Assembly: GCA_030528625.1 (NCBI GenBank)
Contig: JAUMYN010000002.1
Coordinates: 1-64,000, forward strand
From: Candidatus Saccharimonadota bacterium
GTDB lineage: Bacteria; Patescibacteriota; Saccharimonadia; Saccharimonadales; Saccharimonadaceae
Length of the DNA: 64,000 bases
Direction of reading: 5' to 3'
This document shows, piece after piece, positions 35,699-44,252 of this stretch. The translations under genes were made by a program, and so were the position numbers. Below the pieces are notes generated by a model, which saw nothing but the letters and a program-made list of their open reading frames with translations, made no database searches and was not told the DNA's origin. How positions within the stretch are numbered: the stretch's first letter is position 1; each line of letters begins with the position of its first letter.

Positions 35699-35703
35699 AT
35701 GCA

Positions 35704-35780
35704 TGGTACCCCGGGCAGGAGTCGAACCTACAACCTTATCCTTAGGACGGATCTGCTCTATCCAGTTGAGCTACCGAGGC
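35704..35780 (-). tRNA. tRNA-Arg (CCU)
   Basis: 77 nt with encoded CCA. Acceptor stem GCCTCGG/CCGGGGT with wobble pairs; anticodon loop GTCCTAA gives CCT. The next gene's ATG begins within 6 bp of its 3' end. Confidence 0.93.
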
Positions 35781-35788
35781 GCATCTCT

Positions 35789-35794
35789 ATTATA
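35789..35794 (-). promoter_or_regulatory. Extended -10 of tRNA-Arg
   Basis: TGG-TATAAT on the minus strand, about 8 bp before the tRNA; no clear -35. Confidence 0.6.
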
Positions 35795-35822
35795 CCACGG
35801 AAGCTCTCAAGAGCGGGCAGAA

Positions 35823-36350
35823 TTACCGGGTGAACTTCTCGCTCAGCGTCGTGTAGCTAACCAGCTCTTCCTCGTCAAACCAGTGCTTGATTTCCTTGAC
35901 GGCTTCTTCGGAGTCGCCCGAAGCGTGGATCAAATTTGGAATGCCTTTGCGGCATGAGTCCGCGTAGCCAAAACTAACATGCGAATAGTCGCCACGGATT
36001 GTTCCCATATCAGCCGACTTTGGCTCAGTTGGGCCAACAATTTTGCGAACGACCGCTACCGCCTCAACGCCCTCTAGTACCACAGCGACAACTGGGCCGT
36101 CCATCATCATATCAAGCGTCATATTTAGCGTTTCTTCGCCGCGTCGCGTGGCCAGTTTGCCAATATCCTCGTAGTGGGCATAGTAGTGCTGACGATCCGG
36201 CGATACCATCTTCATACCGACCATCTTCAGGCCAACCCGTTCAAAGCGCTGTAAAATCTCACCAACAATACCACGCTGCACTGCGTCCGGCTTGAACACA
36301 ATCAGGGTTCGTTCCACGCCGCAGAAATTGTTATCACTTGATTGACTCAT
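35823..36350 (-). CDS. ndk: Nucleoside diphosphate kinase
   Basis: 175 aa from ATG 36350, with AAAGGAGG upstream. The N-terminal ERTLIVFKPDAVQRG and the active-site His in PNLIHASGD are present. It equalises nucleoside triphosphate pools. Compared with the usual 135-150 residues it has an N-terminal extension and an insertion before the catalytic His (GYADSCRKGIPNLIH). The frame is open upstream, but the strong Shine-Dalgarno sequence decides the start. Confidence 0.95.
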   Translation of the reverse strand: MSQSSDNNFCGVERTLIVFKPDAVQRGIVGEILQRFERVGLKMVGMKMVSPDRQHYYAHYEDIGKLATRRGEETLNMTLDMMMDGPVVAVVLEGVEAVAVVRKIVGPTEPKSADMGTIRGDYSHVSFGYADSCRKGIPNLIHASGDSEEAVKEIKHWFDEEELVSYTTLSEKFTR

Positions 36351-36397
36351 GCGTCCTCCTTTGGGATTAGGTTTGTATCCATCATAACAAAAGCCAT

Positions 36398-36426
36398 TTG
36401 ATAAACCAACCAGCAGTTTGTACAAT
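36398..36426 (+). promoter_or_regulatory. Promoter of the Xer recombinase gene
   Basis: -35 TTGATA (36398-36403), 17-bp spacer, -10 TACAAT (36421-36426). ATG 36433 follows after 6 bp, so the transcript should be leaderless. Confidence 0.75.
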
Positions 36427-36432
36427 AAGGAT

Positions 36433-37350
36433 ATGTTTATGTCTGATGCACTGGTGGCTTTTCTGGAGCACTTAGAGGTGGAAGGCGGCCGCAGCCAGCG
36501 CACCATTGATAATTATCGCCTCTACCTTGAGCGCTTCATTGATTTTGCGGGAGATATCGCTGTTGTTGATATTACAACGGAGTTGGTGCGGCAGTATCGC
36601 CTCTGGCTCAATCGTTATAAAAATGACAACGGCGATAGCCTGCTCTTGATTACTCAAAACTATCACCTGGTGGCGCTGCGCGGCTTTCTGACCTATTTAT
36701 CACGGCGCGACATTGCCTCGCTAGCGGCCGATAAAATCGTCTTGCCGAAAACCACCCGTCGCCAAGTGACATTTTTGCACTACGATGAGGTGATGCGGCT
36801 CATCGCACAGATTCCCTTGGATAGCGAACAGGGGCTGCGTGATCGGGCAATTGTCGAGCTGCTTTTTTCCAGCGGGCTGCGCGTCTCAGAACTAGTCGCT
36901 CTCAACCGCGACCATATCAATCTGAAACGGCGCGAATTCATGGTACGCGGCAAGGGGCAAAAGGATCGCCCAGTCTTTATCTCCGAGGCCGCCGCCGAGC
37001 AAGTTGCCGCCTACCTGTCGGCGCGCCAAGATACCCTACCAGCACTCTTTTTGAGCTATAGCAAACACCAACGCCAGCCCTCCCTGTCTGGCGATTTTCG
37101 GCGACTTTCGGCGCGCAGCATTCAGCGGCTGGTAGCTCACTATGCACGACTGGCTGGTATTACCAAGCATGTCAGCCCCCACACGATACGGCATAGCTTT
37201 GCTACCGACTTGCTGATGAATGGTGCTGATTTGCGATCGGTTCAGTCGATGCTCGGACATAGCAGTATCGCAACCACCCAAATTTATACTCATGTCACTG
37301 ACCAGCATCTGAAAAGCGTTCATGAGCGCTTTCACAGCGACACGCGCTAA
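36433..37350 (+). CDS. Xer-family tyrosine recombinase
   Basis: About 305 aa from ATG 36433; ATG 36439 with AAGGA 7 bp upstream is an alternative. The N-terminal SAM-like DNA-binding domain spans 1-95. All catalytic residues are present: Arg150 (SSGLRVSEL), His250 and Arg253 (SPHTIRHSF), His276 (MLGHSS) and nucleophile Tyr285 (QIYTHV). Length and lack of mobile-element neighbours favour XerC/XerA-type chromosome dimer resolution over a phage integrase. It is convergent with the pilus locus, overlapping by 4 bp. Confidence 0.93.
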   Translation: MFMSDALVAFLEHLEVEGGRSQRTIDNYRLYLERFIDFAGDIAVVDITTELVRQYRLWLNRYKNDNGDSLLLITQNYHLVALRGFLTYLSRRDIASLAADKIVLPKTTRRQVTFLHYDEVMRLIAQIPLDSEQGLRDRAIVELLFSSGLRVSELVALNRDHINLKRREFMVRGKGQKDRPVFISEAAAEQVAAYLSARQDTLPALFLSYSKHQRQPSLSGDFRRLSARSIQRLVAHYARLAGITKHVSPHTIRHSFATDLLMNGADLRSVQSMLGHSSIATTQIYTHVTDQHLKSVHERFHSDTR

Positions 37351-38489
37351 GGAGTGCAGGCGCCCGGTCGAACAGTCGAACCGGTGACTGCAAAGTCTTT
37401 ACAGATACTATGCTTGGACTCAAGAGCCTGTTCAGGATACGGGAAGGTGTCGCCAAGCTGGATCCTGGCGTCAACCCGGCGAAACAGACTGGCGGCCCGC
37501 CCAGTGGCGTCAACCGAAGGCTGTACGCCGCGAAACAGCACGGCGTTCGGCCCCTTGGCTAACGACACTCTCACTTGGGCGTGCTTATACAGCGCCGTCA
37601 ACCGTATGAAAGCATGTTCGCTCGCCGCTGGCGATACCGTCGGCAGCTCAATAATTGCCCGGCAGGCATAGCCATCATGCCCAAATCCGGACGAACAAGT
37701 CATACTGGTCAATCCGGTCTGGTGTGCGGTGCCGTGCGTAGCGCGGGCAGTGTCATCGGTTTTGACGTGCAGCGGTGCTGCTGCGCCATGAACGATTGAC
37801 GGATAGAAAAAGAAGGTTGCTGAGGCGGCTGAGCTATCTAAGTCCGACAGCTTGAATGCCGCACCCGGCGTGATTATCTGAGCGCGCATGAGCGGCGGTG
37901 CTGGACGCACGACGTCCCACTTACCAACCGGCGGCAACTTACCTCGCAGACTGGTAGCATAGGCTGGCGCTCCAATCATACCGCCAGCGCTGGATGGAAG
38001 GTCAGACTGCATGTACCAATCAACAATCACCCGGTCAAACTCATCCCGCGAGCGCAGCGGCACTAGCTGCGATAGACCGTCCCGAGCCTCGTACAGATAA
38101 TCATCTGTATCAGAGGTGATATTGACGCAGGTATATGCCTGATCGAACTGCTGGCCAACGCGACCACTTGTTGAACGAATCATCACTTCGCTGCTGGCAG
38201 CACCAGTCACGATACCCGCACGCTGAATTACTCGGCAGTCGTGAGCAGCTTTTAATGCGGTACAGGCCCGGCCATTACCCTGCATACACGCCCGCAGCAC
38301 CCGTTTGGCGTCTTCCACACCAGCCAGCGCTGCATCATAAGCGCTCTGCGAAAGATCATGGTTAGTGGCCTGCCGCTGATCACGCAGCATCAACCCCATG
38401 AAGCTAATGGTGATAATAGACAGTAACATGGCGGCAAAAATCACCGCGAATAATGACACTGCCCCCTGTTCTGTGTGCTTATTATCCAT
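37347..38489 (-). CDS. PilX-like pilus-associated protein
   Basis: 380 aa. A short N-terminus (HTEQGAVSLFAVIFAAMLLSIITISFMGLML) carries one membrane helix like PilX_N proteins; the rest is secreted, with several cysteines. Last gene of the pilus locus; the start overlaps the upstream prepilin stop. Probably a minor, pilus-associated component. Confidence 0.72.
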   Translation of the reverse strand: MDNKHTEQGAVSLFAVIFAAMLLSIITISFMGLMLRDQRQATNHDLSQSAYDAALAGVEDAKRVLRACMQGNGRACTALKAAHDCRVIQRAGIVTGAASSEVMIRSTSGRVGQQFDQAYTCVNITSDTDDYLYEARDGLSQLVPLRSRDEFDRVIVDWYMQSDLPSSAGGMIGAPAYATSLRGKLPPVGKWDVVRPAPPLMRAQIITPGAAFKLSDLDSSAASATFFFYPSIVHGAAAPLHVKTDDTARATHGTAHQTGLTSMTCSSGFGHDGYACRAIIELPTVSPAASEHAFIRLTALYKHAQVRVSLAKGPNAVLFRGVQPSVDATGRAASLFRRVDARIQLGDTFPYPEQALESKHSICKDFAVTGSTVRPGACTP

Positions 38490-39219
38490 TGGTCCTCACT
38501 ATCATATCAAATGTATTGATGGCGCAAAATTCCTGGTTAGACTGGTCATCGTCTGGTGGTCGACAGCTGCCACCAACTGTAATCTCGGACACTTCGCTAG
38601 TACCAAGCGTCAAGCGCACCCCATAAAGACGCTCTCTGGCCGTACCGCCCGCCACCTGACGAAATGTCAAGCGATGCACCGCTACAACCACCTCGCCGCG
38701 ACTAGTGATACTTTTGAGTAGCTGAGTGGTCTGCGCCGGATCGACCCGATTCGGGTAGGCGCCAGTCGCTTCGTTTTTCTTGCAAAGCGCCCCGTCCTGA
38801 TCAATCACCCGAGCTAATGTAACCGGCGTCTGTTCACGATCGCTCAGGCGTATAATCGCCTCGCTGGTAGTACGAATCCGCTCATCATTCAGTGCGGCAG
38901 CATAATTCCACACGTAGGAATGGCCGCCCAAGCAGAAGCGCTCGCTTATCGTCTGGCTGCCTTGTTTAACACTGATGATCAGCGAACCATCCTCGGTGGT
39001 ACTAATCTTGCTAGCATCGGTCTGGAGAAAATCGCGCCGTAGCGTATCACTCACCTCGCGGCCAGCTTGATTGACGCTGCGCAGCACCAGGCCGCGATTA
39101 TACATGCGGCCAGTTTGAATAGCCACGAACGCAATTGAGAGCAGTAGCACTGAAATGAATGTCATTGATAACAATAGCTCAATAAGAGTAAAGCCCTTGC
39201 TGCTAGGCCGCCGCATCAT
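38482..39219 (-). CDS. Type IV minor prepilin, PilW-like
   Basis: 245 aa. Prepilin leader SSKG then FTLIELLLSMTF, with Glu at position 5 of the mature form. Hydrophobic helix about 10-30, then a beta-rich globular part with two Cys near the C-terminus. It overlaps the preceding and following prepilin genes by 8-17 bp. Confidence 0.85.
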   Translation of the reverse strand: MMRRPSSKGFTLIELLLSMTFISVLLLSIAFVAIQTGRMYNRGLVLRSVNQAGREVSDTLRRDFLQTDASKISTTEDGSLIISVKQGSQTISERFCLGGHSYVWNYAAALNDERIRTTSEAIIRLSDREQTPVTLARVIDQDGALCKKNEATGAYPNRVDPAQTTQLLKSITSRGEVVVAVHRLTFRQVAGGTARERLYGVRLTLGTSEVSEITVGGSCRPPDDDQSNQEFCAINTFDMIVRTNG

Positions 39220-39745
39220 ATACCCTCACAATCGTCCCCGTGGTCATTGGCCGCAACAACCCCGGACTATACCAGCAAGCTTGAATATAGGCATCATAGG
39301 CCCCGCCGCCCTGCACGCGCACCAACTGAATCTGTAATCCCTCAGACACATCAGCCCTTTGCTGAGCGTAGGTTTCAGCCCGTCGATACCGCGTCGCCTG
39401 TCGCACCGAATCACCAGCCGTATACAGGGTAAACCCACCGGTCGGGAGCGAAGCTGGGCAGCTATCGATATTGAGGATATCCACAATGGTACTCGCCCGC
39501 GGCAGAGACTGCCAGGCAGCTTTGTCGCTCGCCAGCGCTCCGGGCCCAGTCGCCCGAGCATGGACGAAGCGCAGCAACTCAGCCTGAGCATCAATCTGAT
39601 GGCGCACCAGGGTCACCTCCAGCGATCGCTGCGCCGTACTAGTGCCTCGATTCATCACCGCCATTGTACCAACCGCCACAACACTAAACAGAGTCACCGC
39701 TAGCAGCACCTCAATAATAGTGTCGCCTCGCTGCTTACGCTGCAT
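39203..39745 (-). CDS. Type IV minor prepilin, PilV-like
   Basis: About 180 aa from ATG 39745; ATG 39766 is possible. The N-terminus KQRGDTIIEVLLAVTLFSVVAV is a type IV prepilin signal in which the residue after Gly is Asp rather than Phe, but Glu5 is kept. A globular part follows. Overlaps both neighbours. Confidence 0.83.
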   Translation of the reverse strand: MQRKQRGDTIIEVLLAVTLFSVVAVGTMAVMNRGTSTAQRSLEVTLVRHQIDAQAELLRFVHARATGPGALASDKAAWQSLPRASTIVDILNIDSCPASLPTGGFTLYTAGDSVRQATRYRRAETYAQQRADVSEGLQIQLVRVQGGGAYDAYIQACWYSPGLLRPMTTGTIVRVYDAAA

Positions 39746-40457
39746 CACGGCACGCTCCCGTAGCATTACCTACCTGAATAGCGCTGCTGGAGCCAGCACG
39801 GGCACCAATAAACACCGATCGCCGCTCATTTTGAAACCAACCCCTGTCATACACGCAGATCTCATAGCGCGCCAGCTGGCTGTCGCCAGTCGCTGCGCTA
39901 TCGCTTTTGCCAGCAATAAACTCGCCGATCGTGGCGCTAGTGTAGCGGCCACTATTCGCCCGCATAATAATTTGTCCGTTTTCTGGGTCGCGATACATCA
40001 GGAGCGCGATGCGGGCTGACAACTCACCCTGCATAGAAAAGCGTGTCTTCACCCCCCAGTTCAGCGCGTAGGGTGCGGCCTCGCCAAGCGCATAGCGCCA
40101 AGTACTACCGACCTTGCGCGCATAGACCGGATAGGCCGCATAACGAGAGCCATCCACCGTATCAGTCGGCCCCACCGATGCGATATAACGCCCGATGATC
40201 ACGCAGTCCGACTGGCCGCGTAGTGTCTCGAGGCTACCGGTCAGCGGACAGGTTTTGGCGGTGCGCTCGTTTTCAACGTGGAGTACTTTGGCGTACTGAT
40301 CAGATAGAAAGCCGGCAAAAGACTGCACTGCGTCACGGTATTGCTGACGCTGAATGGCTAACGACGTACCAATCAACAGCGCCACCGCCAAGCTGCCGGA
40401 GATGGCCAAAAAAAGCATCACCTCAATTATCGTAAAGCCGCGACATCGTCCTGTCAT
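39735..40457 (-). CDS. Type IV minor prepilin, GspH/FimT-like
   Basis: 240 aa. Leader MTGRCRG then FTIIEVMLFLAISGSLAVALLI. The globular part contains GQIIMRANSG and paired cysteines. First of four minor pilin-type genes after pilD. Confidence 0.83.
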   Translation of the reverse strand: MTGRCRGFTIIEVMLFLAISGSLAVALLIGTSLAIQRQQYRDAVQSFAGFLSDQYAKVLHVENERTAKTCPLTGSLETLRGQSDCVIIGRYIASVGPTDTVDGSRYAAYPVYARKVGSTWRYALGEAAPYALNWGVKTRFSMQGELSARIALLMYRDPENGQIIMRANSGRYTSATIGEFIAGKSDSAATGDSQLARYEICVYDRGWFQNERRSVFIGARAGSSSAIQVGNATGACRDAA

Positions 40458-40485
40458 ATGGAGGTATTATAGCATAAGCAGCTTG

Positions 40486-41352
40486 TTATGGCACGAAAAG
40501 CAGTTGCTCAATCAACCAGGCGCCGCCCCACCACGCCAGCAGCATGCCAGCGATTAAAAGCGGACCAAACGGCACTTTGGCGCCGCGCGCCACTTTACCT
40601 CGCAGCATCCCTGGTAGTACCAGTAGGGTGCCGATGAAATTCGCCAGAAACAGCGCAATAAACGCCAGCTGCCAATTTCCCAATAGCCCAGCCAGCCCCA
40701 GTCCCAGCTTTACATCACCAAAACCGACCCACTCGCCTTTCGAGATGATATAGAGGGCCAGATAGAGACCGCTCAGGATAGCAATGGCCCCGCTCAGCGA
40801 CAGTAGTGCCGCCGCCACATCCGCCGCACCGAGCAGCGTCAATAACGCGTAGCTCATCGCCAAACCGATAAAAGGCAGGTTGACGATATCCGGCAGAAGA
40901 TACCAGCGCAGATCATAAACAAACAAGATCACTAAGCACACCAGCGCTGTCAGCCACAATACCAGTCGAGCGATTTCCAGTCCCGTCACCAGTGGCGACG
41001 GCCAAAGATATATCGACAATACAAAGAGCGCCGCCACACCAAGCTCCAACAGCAACTCAGTCCAGCCGATCGGCCGACGACAATAACGGCACTTGCCGGC
41101 TAGCGACAGCCAACTTATAACTGGTAATAGATCATACCACCGCAATTGATGAGCACAGTGCAAGCAACGCGAGCGATCCTGTCGCAGCGTAGCCAGCAGT
41201 GGCTGGAGGCGACGTAGCTCGGCCTTATCAACCGGCTCGCCGCGCGCCTGGTCTTCAACCAGCTGCCGCGCCCGTAGCCGCCACACCTGGGCCCCAGCAA
41301 AGCTCCCCAGTGCGGCACCCAGCATCGCTGCTCCTATATAGACGTATATCAT
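40486..41352 (-). CDS. pilD: Prepilin peptidase / methylase
   Basis: 288 aa. It cuts the prepilin leaders and methylates the new N-termini. Two CxxC pairs (CLHC and CRYC, about residues 65-92) form the cytoplasmic zinc site. The two catalytic Asp lie in VYDLRWYLLPD (near 147) and GFGDVKL (near 215). About eight membrane helices. AAGGAGG is directly against the ATG, which is unusually close. Confidence 0.95.
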   Translation of the reverse strand: MIYVYIGAAMLGAALGSFAGAQVWRLRARQLVEDQARGEPVDKAELRRLQPLLATLRQDRSRCLHCAHQLRWYDLLPVISWLSLAGKCRYCRRPIGWTELLLELGVAALFVLSIYLWPSPLVTGLEIARLVLWLTALVCLVILFVYDLRWYLLPDIVNLPFIGLAMSYALLTLLGAADVAAALLSLSGAIAILSGLYLALYIISKGEWVGFGDVKLGLGLAGLLGNWQLAFIALFLANFIGTLLVLPGMLRGKVARGAKVPFGPLLIAGMLLAWWGGAWLIEQLLFVP

Positions 41353-41380
41353 CCTCCTTATGGTAACAAATCCGCCCCAG

Positions 41381-41404
41381 AAAAAACAGCCCCCGAGGGG
41401 GCTG
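41381..41404 (-). terminator. pilA terminator
   Basis: On the minus strand CAGCCCCC/GGGGGCTG with a 2-base loop, then TTTTTT. It isolates the major pilin gene from pilD and the minor pilins. Confidence 0.9.
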
Positions 41405-41424
41405 TCGCTAGTTTCCTTGTCGGG

Positions 41425-41886
41425 TTATGAGCTGGCGCAGAAGACTTGTTTTTGCGAACCGTTGTTTTCGAGTAGCGCCGCCACTGCAGCAGTGCTTGAT
41501 GACTGCTTTTTGAACTTAATGGAAGTCGTGCCAGGAGCCGGCAATATATCTGGGCAGACAGCGCCCACGCGCACTATGATCTTATCGGCCGGCACTTCAG
41601 CCCGGTCGCTACTCACTACCATCACCTGCGACGACTTGTCGTATTGGTCAAGCTTATCAATATACTTAGTAAGGTCGGCACTTTTCATGTTGGTCAGAAC
41701 GCGATTGTTCGTGCGGTAGTTGTTAATCGCTGCCGCAACAATCGAGACATCGTTCTTACGTCCATTATCGCGCTGGCCGCGCTGCATGGCTGGCAAAGCG
41801 ATGAAAATCATCAAGAAGATAAGGCCAGCGATCGCCAAGACCAACACAACCTCGATGATGGTAAATCCTTGTTTATTACTCTTCAT
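41425..41886 (-). CDS. pilA: Major type IV pilin candidate
   Basis: 153 aa. Leader MKSNKQG then FTIIEVVLVLAIAGLIFLMIFIA, with Glu5. The globular domain has a C-terminal disulfide-type Cys pair (VCPDILP and FCASS). AGGGGG lies before the ATG. It has its own promoter (41926-41954) and a strong terminator, so it can be made at a higher level than the rest; this is the reason for calling it the major pilin. Confidence 0.85.
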   Translation of the reverse strand: MKSNKQGFTIIEVVLVLAIAGLIFLMIFIALPAMQRGQRDNGRKNDVSIVAAAINNYRTNNRVLTNMKSADLTKYIDKLDQYDKSSQVMVVSSDRAEVPADKIIVRVGAVCPDILPAPGTTSIKFKKQSSSTAAVAALLENNGSQKQVFCASS

Positions 41887-41925
41887 ATAAACCCCCTATT
41901 TATTGCACATTTAGTGCTTATGTTT

Positions 41926-41954
41926 AGCATACAGTACCAGGTATATTTTGTCTA
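41926..41954 (-). promoter_or_regulatory. pilA promoter, -35 overlapping the pilC stop
   Basis: -35 TAGACA (41949-41954), 17-bp spacer, -10 TATGCT (41926-41931) on the minus strand. The TAG of the -35 is the pilC stop codon. Confidence 0.7.
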
Positions 41955-43163
41955 CATATTTATATCTCCGACCAGCCCGTAAATTGGCAGCAAAATCGCC
42001 CCCACCATAATACCAGCGACAATCGCCAGCACCACCATTAGCACCGGCTCAATAGCAGTCGAGATCGCCTTGATCTCTTCGTCTAGTTCGTCCTCGTAAA
42101 TCTGGGCGCATTTGCCCATCATCTCATCGATTTTACCCGACTGCTCACCGATCTTGATCATTTGCGGTACCATTGGCAAAATATATTCCTCGGGCTTTAA
42201 CGAAACTGACAGCGCCTTACCGCTTTTTACCTTGTCAATCGCCCGGCTGATCGCCTCGCTAATAATGGTATTATTGACGGCATTGGCAGTAATGCTCAAC
42301 ATATCAAGCATACTCACCCCTGTACTCAGCAGCGTTTGGCCGGTACGGGTGAACCGTGCCATATATAACTTACGAAACATCCCCTTAAACAGCGGCACGT
42401 TCAGCTTGAAATTATCCTTAGCTCGAATACCGGAGCTAGTCTTGAGCCACTGCATAAAGAAATAACCGCCAATTGCTACAATTGCTATCATCAGCCACCA
42501 GAAAGCAATAAAGAAATCGGCCGTCCCCACCATAGCTTGCGTCAAAAAAGGCAGCTCCTTGTTAAGGTCTTTGTAGAGTGTTTTGACTTGCGGCACCACG
42601 GTAAGCAGCATAAAACCAATCACCAGGACAATCACCACCAAAACGATGATCGGATAGGTCAGCGCTCCCTTTACTTTGCGCATCATGGCGGCGTCCTTCT
42701 CCTGCTGCGCAGCGATACGCTTCAACGCCTCGTCTAAGGTTCCCGATGCCTCGCCCGCCGCTACGAGCGATACGAACACCCGGTCAAACACTTCTGGATG
42801 CTTGGCAAAGGCCTCGGAGAGCTGCTTGCCGCTTTCAATATCGGCAATCACTCCTTGGATTACCTCCTGCATTTTCTTATTCTGCGTCTGATCCAGTACT
42901 GTGCGAATGCTCTGTGCCAATGGCAGGCCGGCACCGATCAACGTCGCCAACTGTCGGCTAAAAACAATCTTATCCTTACCAGTGATGCGCCCGCTCAGCC
43001 GAGCCAGCAACCCCTGGCGCTCATCCTCCAACTCTATTTTGAGCGGCACAAAACCCTGGGCACTCAGCAGCTTGGCGGCCGCGTTCTCGCTCTCCGCCTG
43101 TACCACCGACTCAACGACTTTGCCGCTAGCGGTGTCTTTTGCCTGATAGTGGTATTTCTTCAT
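41952..43163 (-). CDS. pilC: Type IV pilus inner membrane platform protein
   Basis: 403 aa, PilC/GspF family. Two T2SSF domains (about 65-190 and 268-392), each with GxxLxxAL-type segments (LIGAGLPLAQSIRTV; LLSTGVSMLDMLS) and membrane helices near 170-195, 215-240 and 375-398. It couples the motor ATPases to pilin assembly. It starts 3 bp past pilT. Confidence 0.95.
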   Translation of the reverse strand: MKKYHYQAKDTASGKVVESVVQAESENAAAKLLSAQGFVPLKIELEDERQGLLARLSGRITGKDKIVFSRQLATLIGAGLPLAQSIRTVLDQTQNKKMQEVIQGVIADIESGKQLSEAFAKHPEVFDRVFVSLVAAGEASGTLDEALKRIAAQQEKDAAMMRKVKGALTYPIIVLVVIVLVIGFMLLTVVPQVKTLYKDLNKELPFLTQAMVGTADFFIAFWWLMIAIVAIGGYFFMQWLKTSSGIRAKDNFKLNVPLFKGMFRKLYMARFTRTGQTLLSTGVSMLDMLSITANAVNNTIISEAISRAIDKVKSGKALSVSLKPEEYILPMVPQMIKIGEQSGKIDEMMGKCAQIYEDELDEEIKAISTAIEPVLMVVLAIVAGIMVGAILLPIYGLVGDINM

Positions 43164-43166
43164 CGG

Positions 43167-44237
43167 CTACCCCCTCATCAACCTCTCGAACTCCGTGAGA
43201 TCAACGGCGAACTCCCGGGCGCTGTCATACGTGATAGTACCCGACTGCACTAAATTAACCAGCGTCCGATCCATGGTCTGCATCCCCTGCTCAGCGCCAG
43301 TCTGAATCACGGCGTCCAGCTGATGGGATTTACCTTCGCGGATAATATTGCGCACCGCTGGGTTGGCAATCAAAATTTCCGCCGCTACCACGCGGCCGCC
43401 GCCGATGGCTGGCACCAGACGCTGCGAACAAATCGCCATCAAGATATTCGACAGCTGAGCACGAATCTGCGGCTGCTGATGGGGCGGGAAGACGTCGATC
43501 ATACGGTCAATCGACTGAGCCGCCGAGTTAGTGTGCAGTGTTGCAAACACCAAGTGGCCCGTTTCAGCGATAGTAATTGCTGCCGAGATGGTCTCGAGGT
43601 CACGCATCTCACCAATCAGCACCACATCCGGGTCCTGGCGCAAACTGGAGCGCAGCGCTGCCGAGAAAGAATAGGTATCGTAGTGAATCTCGCGCTGCAC
43701 TACCACCGACTTTTTCGAACGATGCGTAAACTCAATCGGATCTTCAATAGTAATAATGTGCTGCGATTTTTCGGAGTTAATTTTGTCTACCAGCGCCGCC
43801 AAGGTAGTTGATTTACCCGAGCCAGTCGGCCCCGTCACTAATACCAAGCCGCGCGGAAATTCAGCAAAACTGTTCACCACGGGCGGCATACCCAACTCCA
43901 TGGCAGACTTGATTTCATTCGGAATCAGACGCAGCGCCGCCGCCAAATTGCCCCGCTCATGAAAGGCGTTGACGCGGAATCGTCCCAAGGTTCCGAAAGC
44001 AAAGGAAAAGTCAAATTCCTTATCTTTGAGGAGAATCTGCCGTTGGTCATCTTCCAAAATCTGGAACACCAGTCGTTCCACGGCCGCCTCGTCGAGCGGC
44101 TGCGTACCAGCTGCCGGCACCAGTGCACCATCAATGCGCAGCATCGGTGGCAAGCCAACCTGAATATGAAGGTCAGAGGCGCGCTTTTTCACCACCTCCT
44201 CAAGCAATAACTCAATGCGTAATTCCTGGCCGTTCAT
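43167..44237 (-). CDS. pilT: Type IV pilus retraction ATPase
   Basis: 356 aa. Walker A GPTGSGKS (136-143), Asp box, Walker B and His box (GHLVFATLHTNSA) are present. The C-terminal AIRAEL-like retraction motif is not obvious. PilT pulls pili back and drives twitching or DNA uptake. Starts 15 bp past pilB. Confidence 0.95.
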   Translation of the reverse strand: MNGQELRIELLLEEVVKKRASDLHIQVGLPPMLRIDGALVPAAGTQPLDEAAVERLVFQILEDDQRQILLKDKEFDFSFAFGTLGRFRVNAFHERGNLAAALRLIPNEIKSAMELGMPPVVNSFAEFPRGLVLVTGPTGSGKSTTLAALVDKINSEKSQHIITIEDPIEFTHRSKKSVVVQREIHYDTYSFSAALRSSLRQDPDVVLIGEMRDLETISAAITIAETGHLVFATLHTNSAAQSIDRMIDVFPPHQQPQIRAQLSNILMAICSQRLVPAIGGGRVVAAEILIANPAVRNIIREGKSHQLDAVIQTGAEQGMQTMDRTLVNLVQSGTITYDSAREFAVDLTEFERLMRG

Positions 44238-44252
44238 ACCCCCTCCTTTATT

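Noticed and set aside
36433-37350. Tyrosine recombinase as a phage or island integrase
   Set aside because: Length, full catalytic set and neighbours fit a chromosomal Xer protein; no attachment-site repeats or phage genes were seen.
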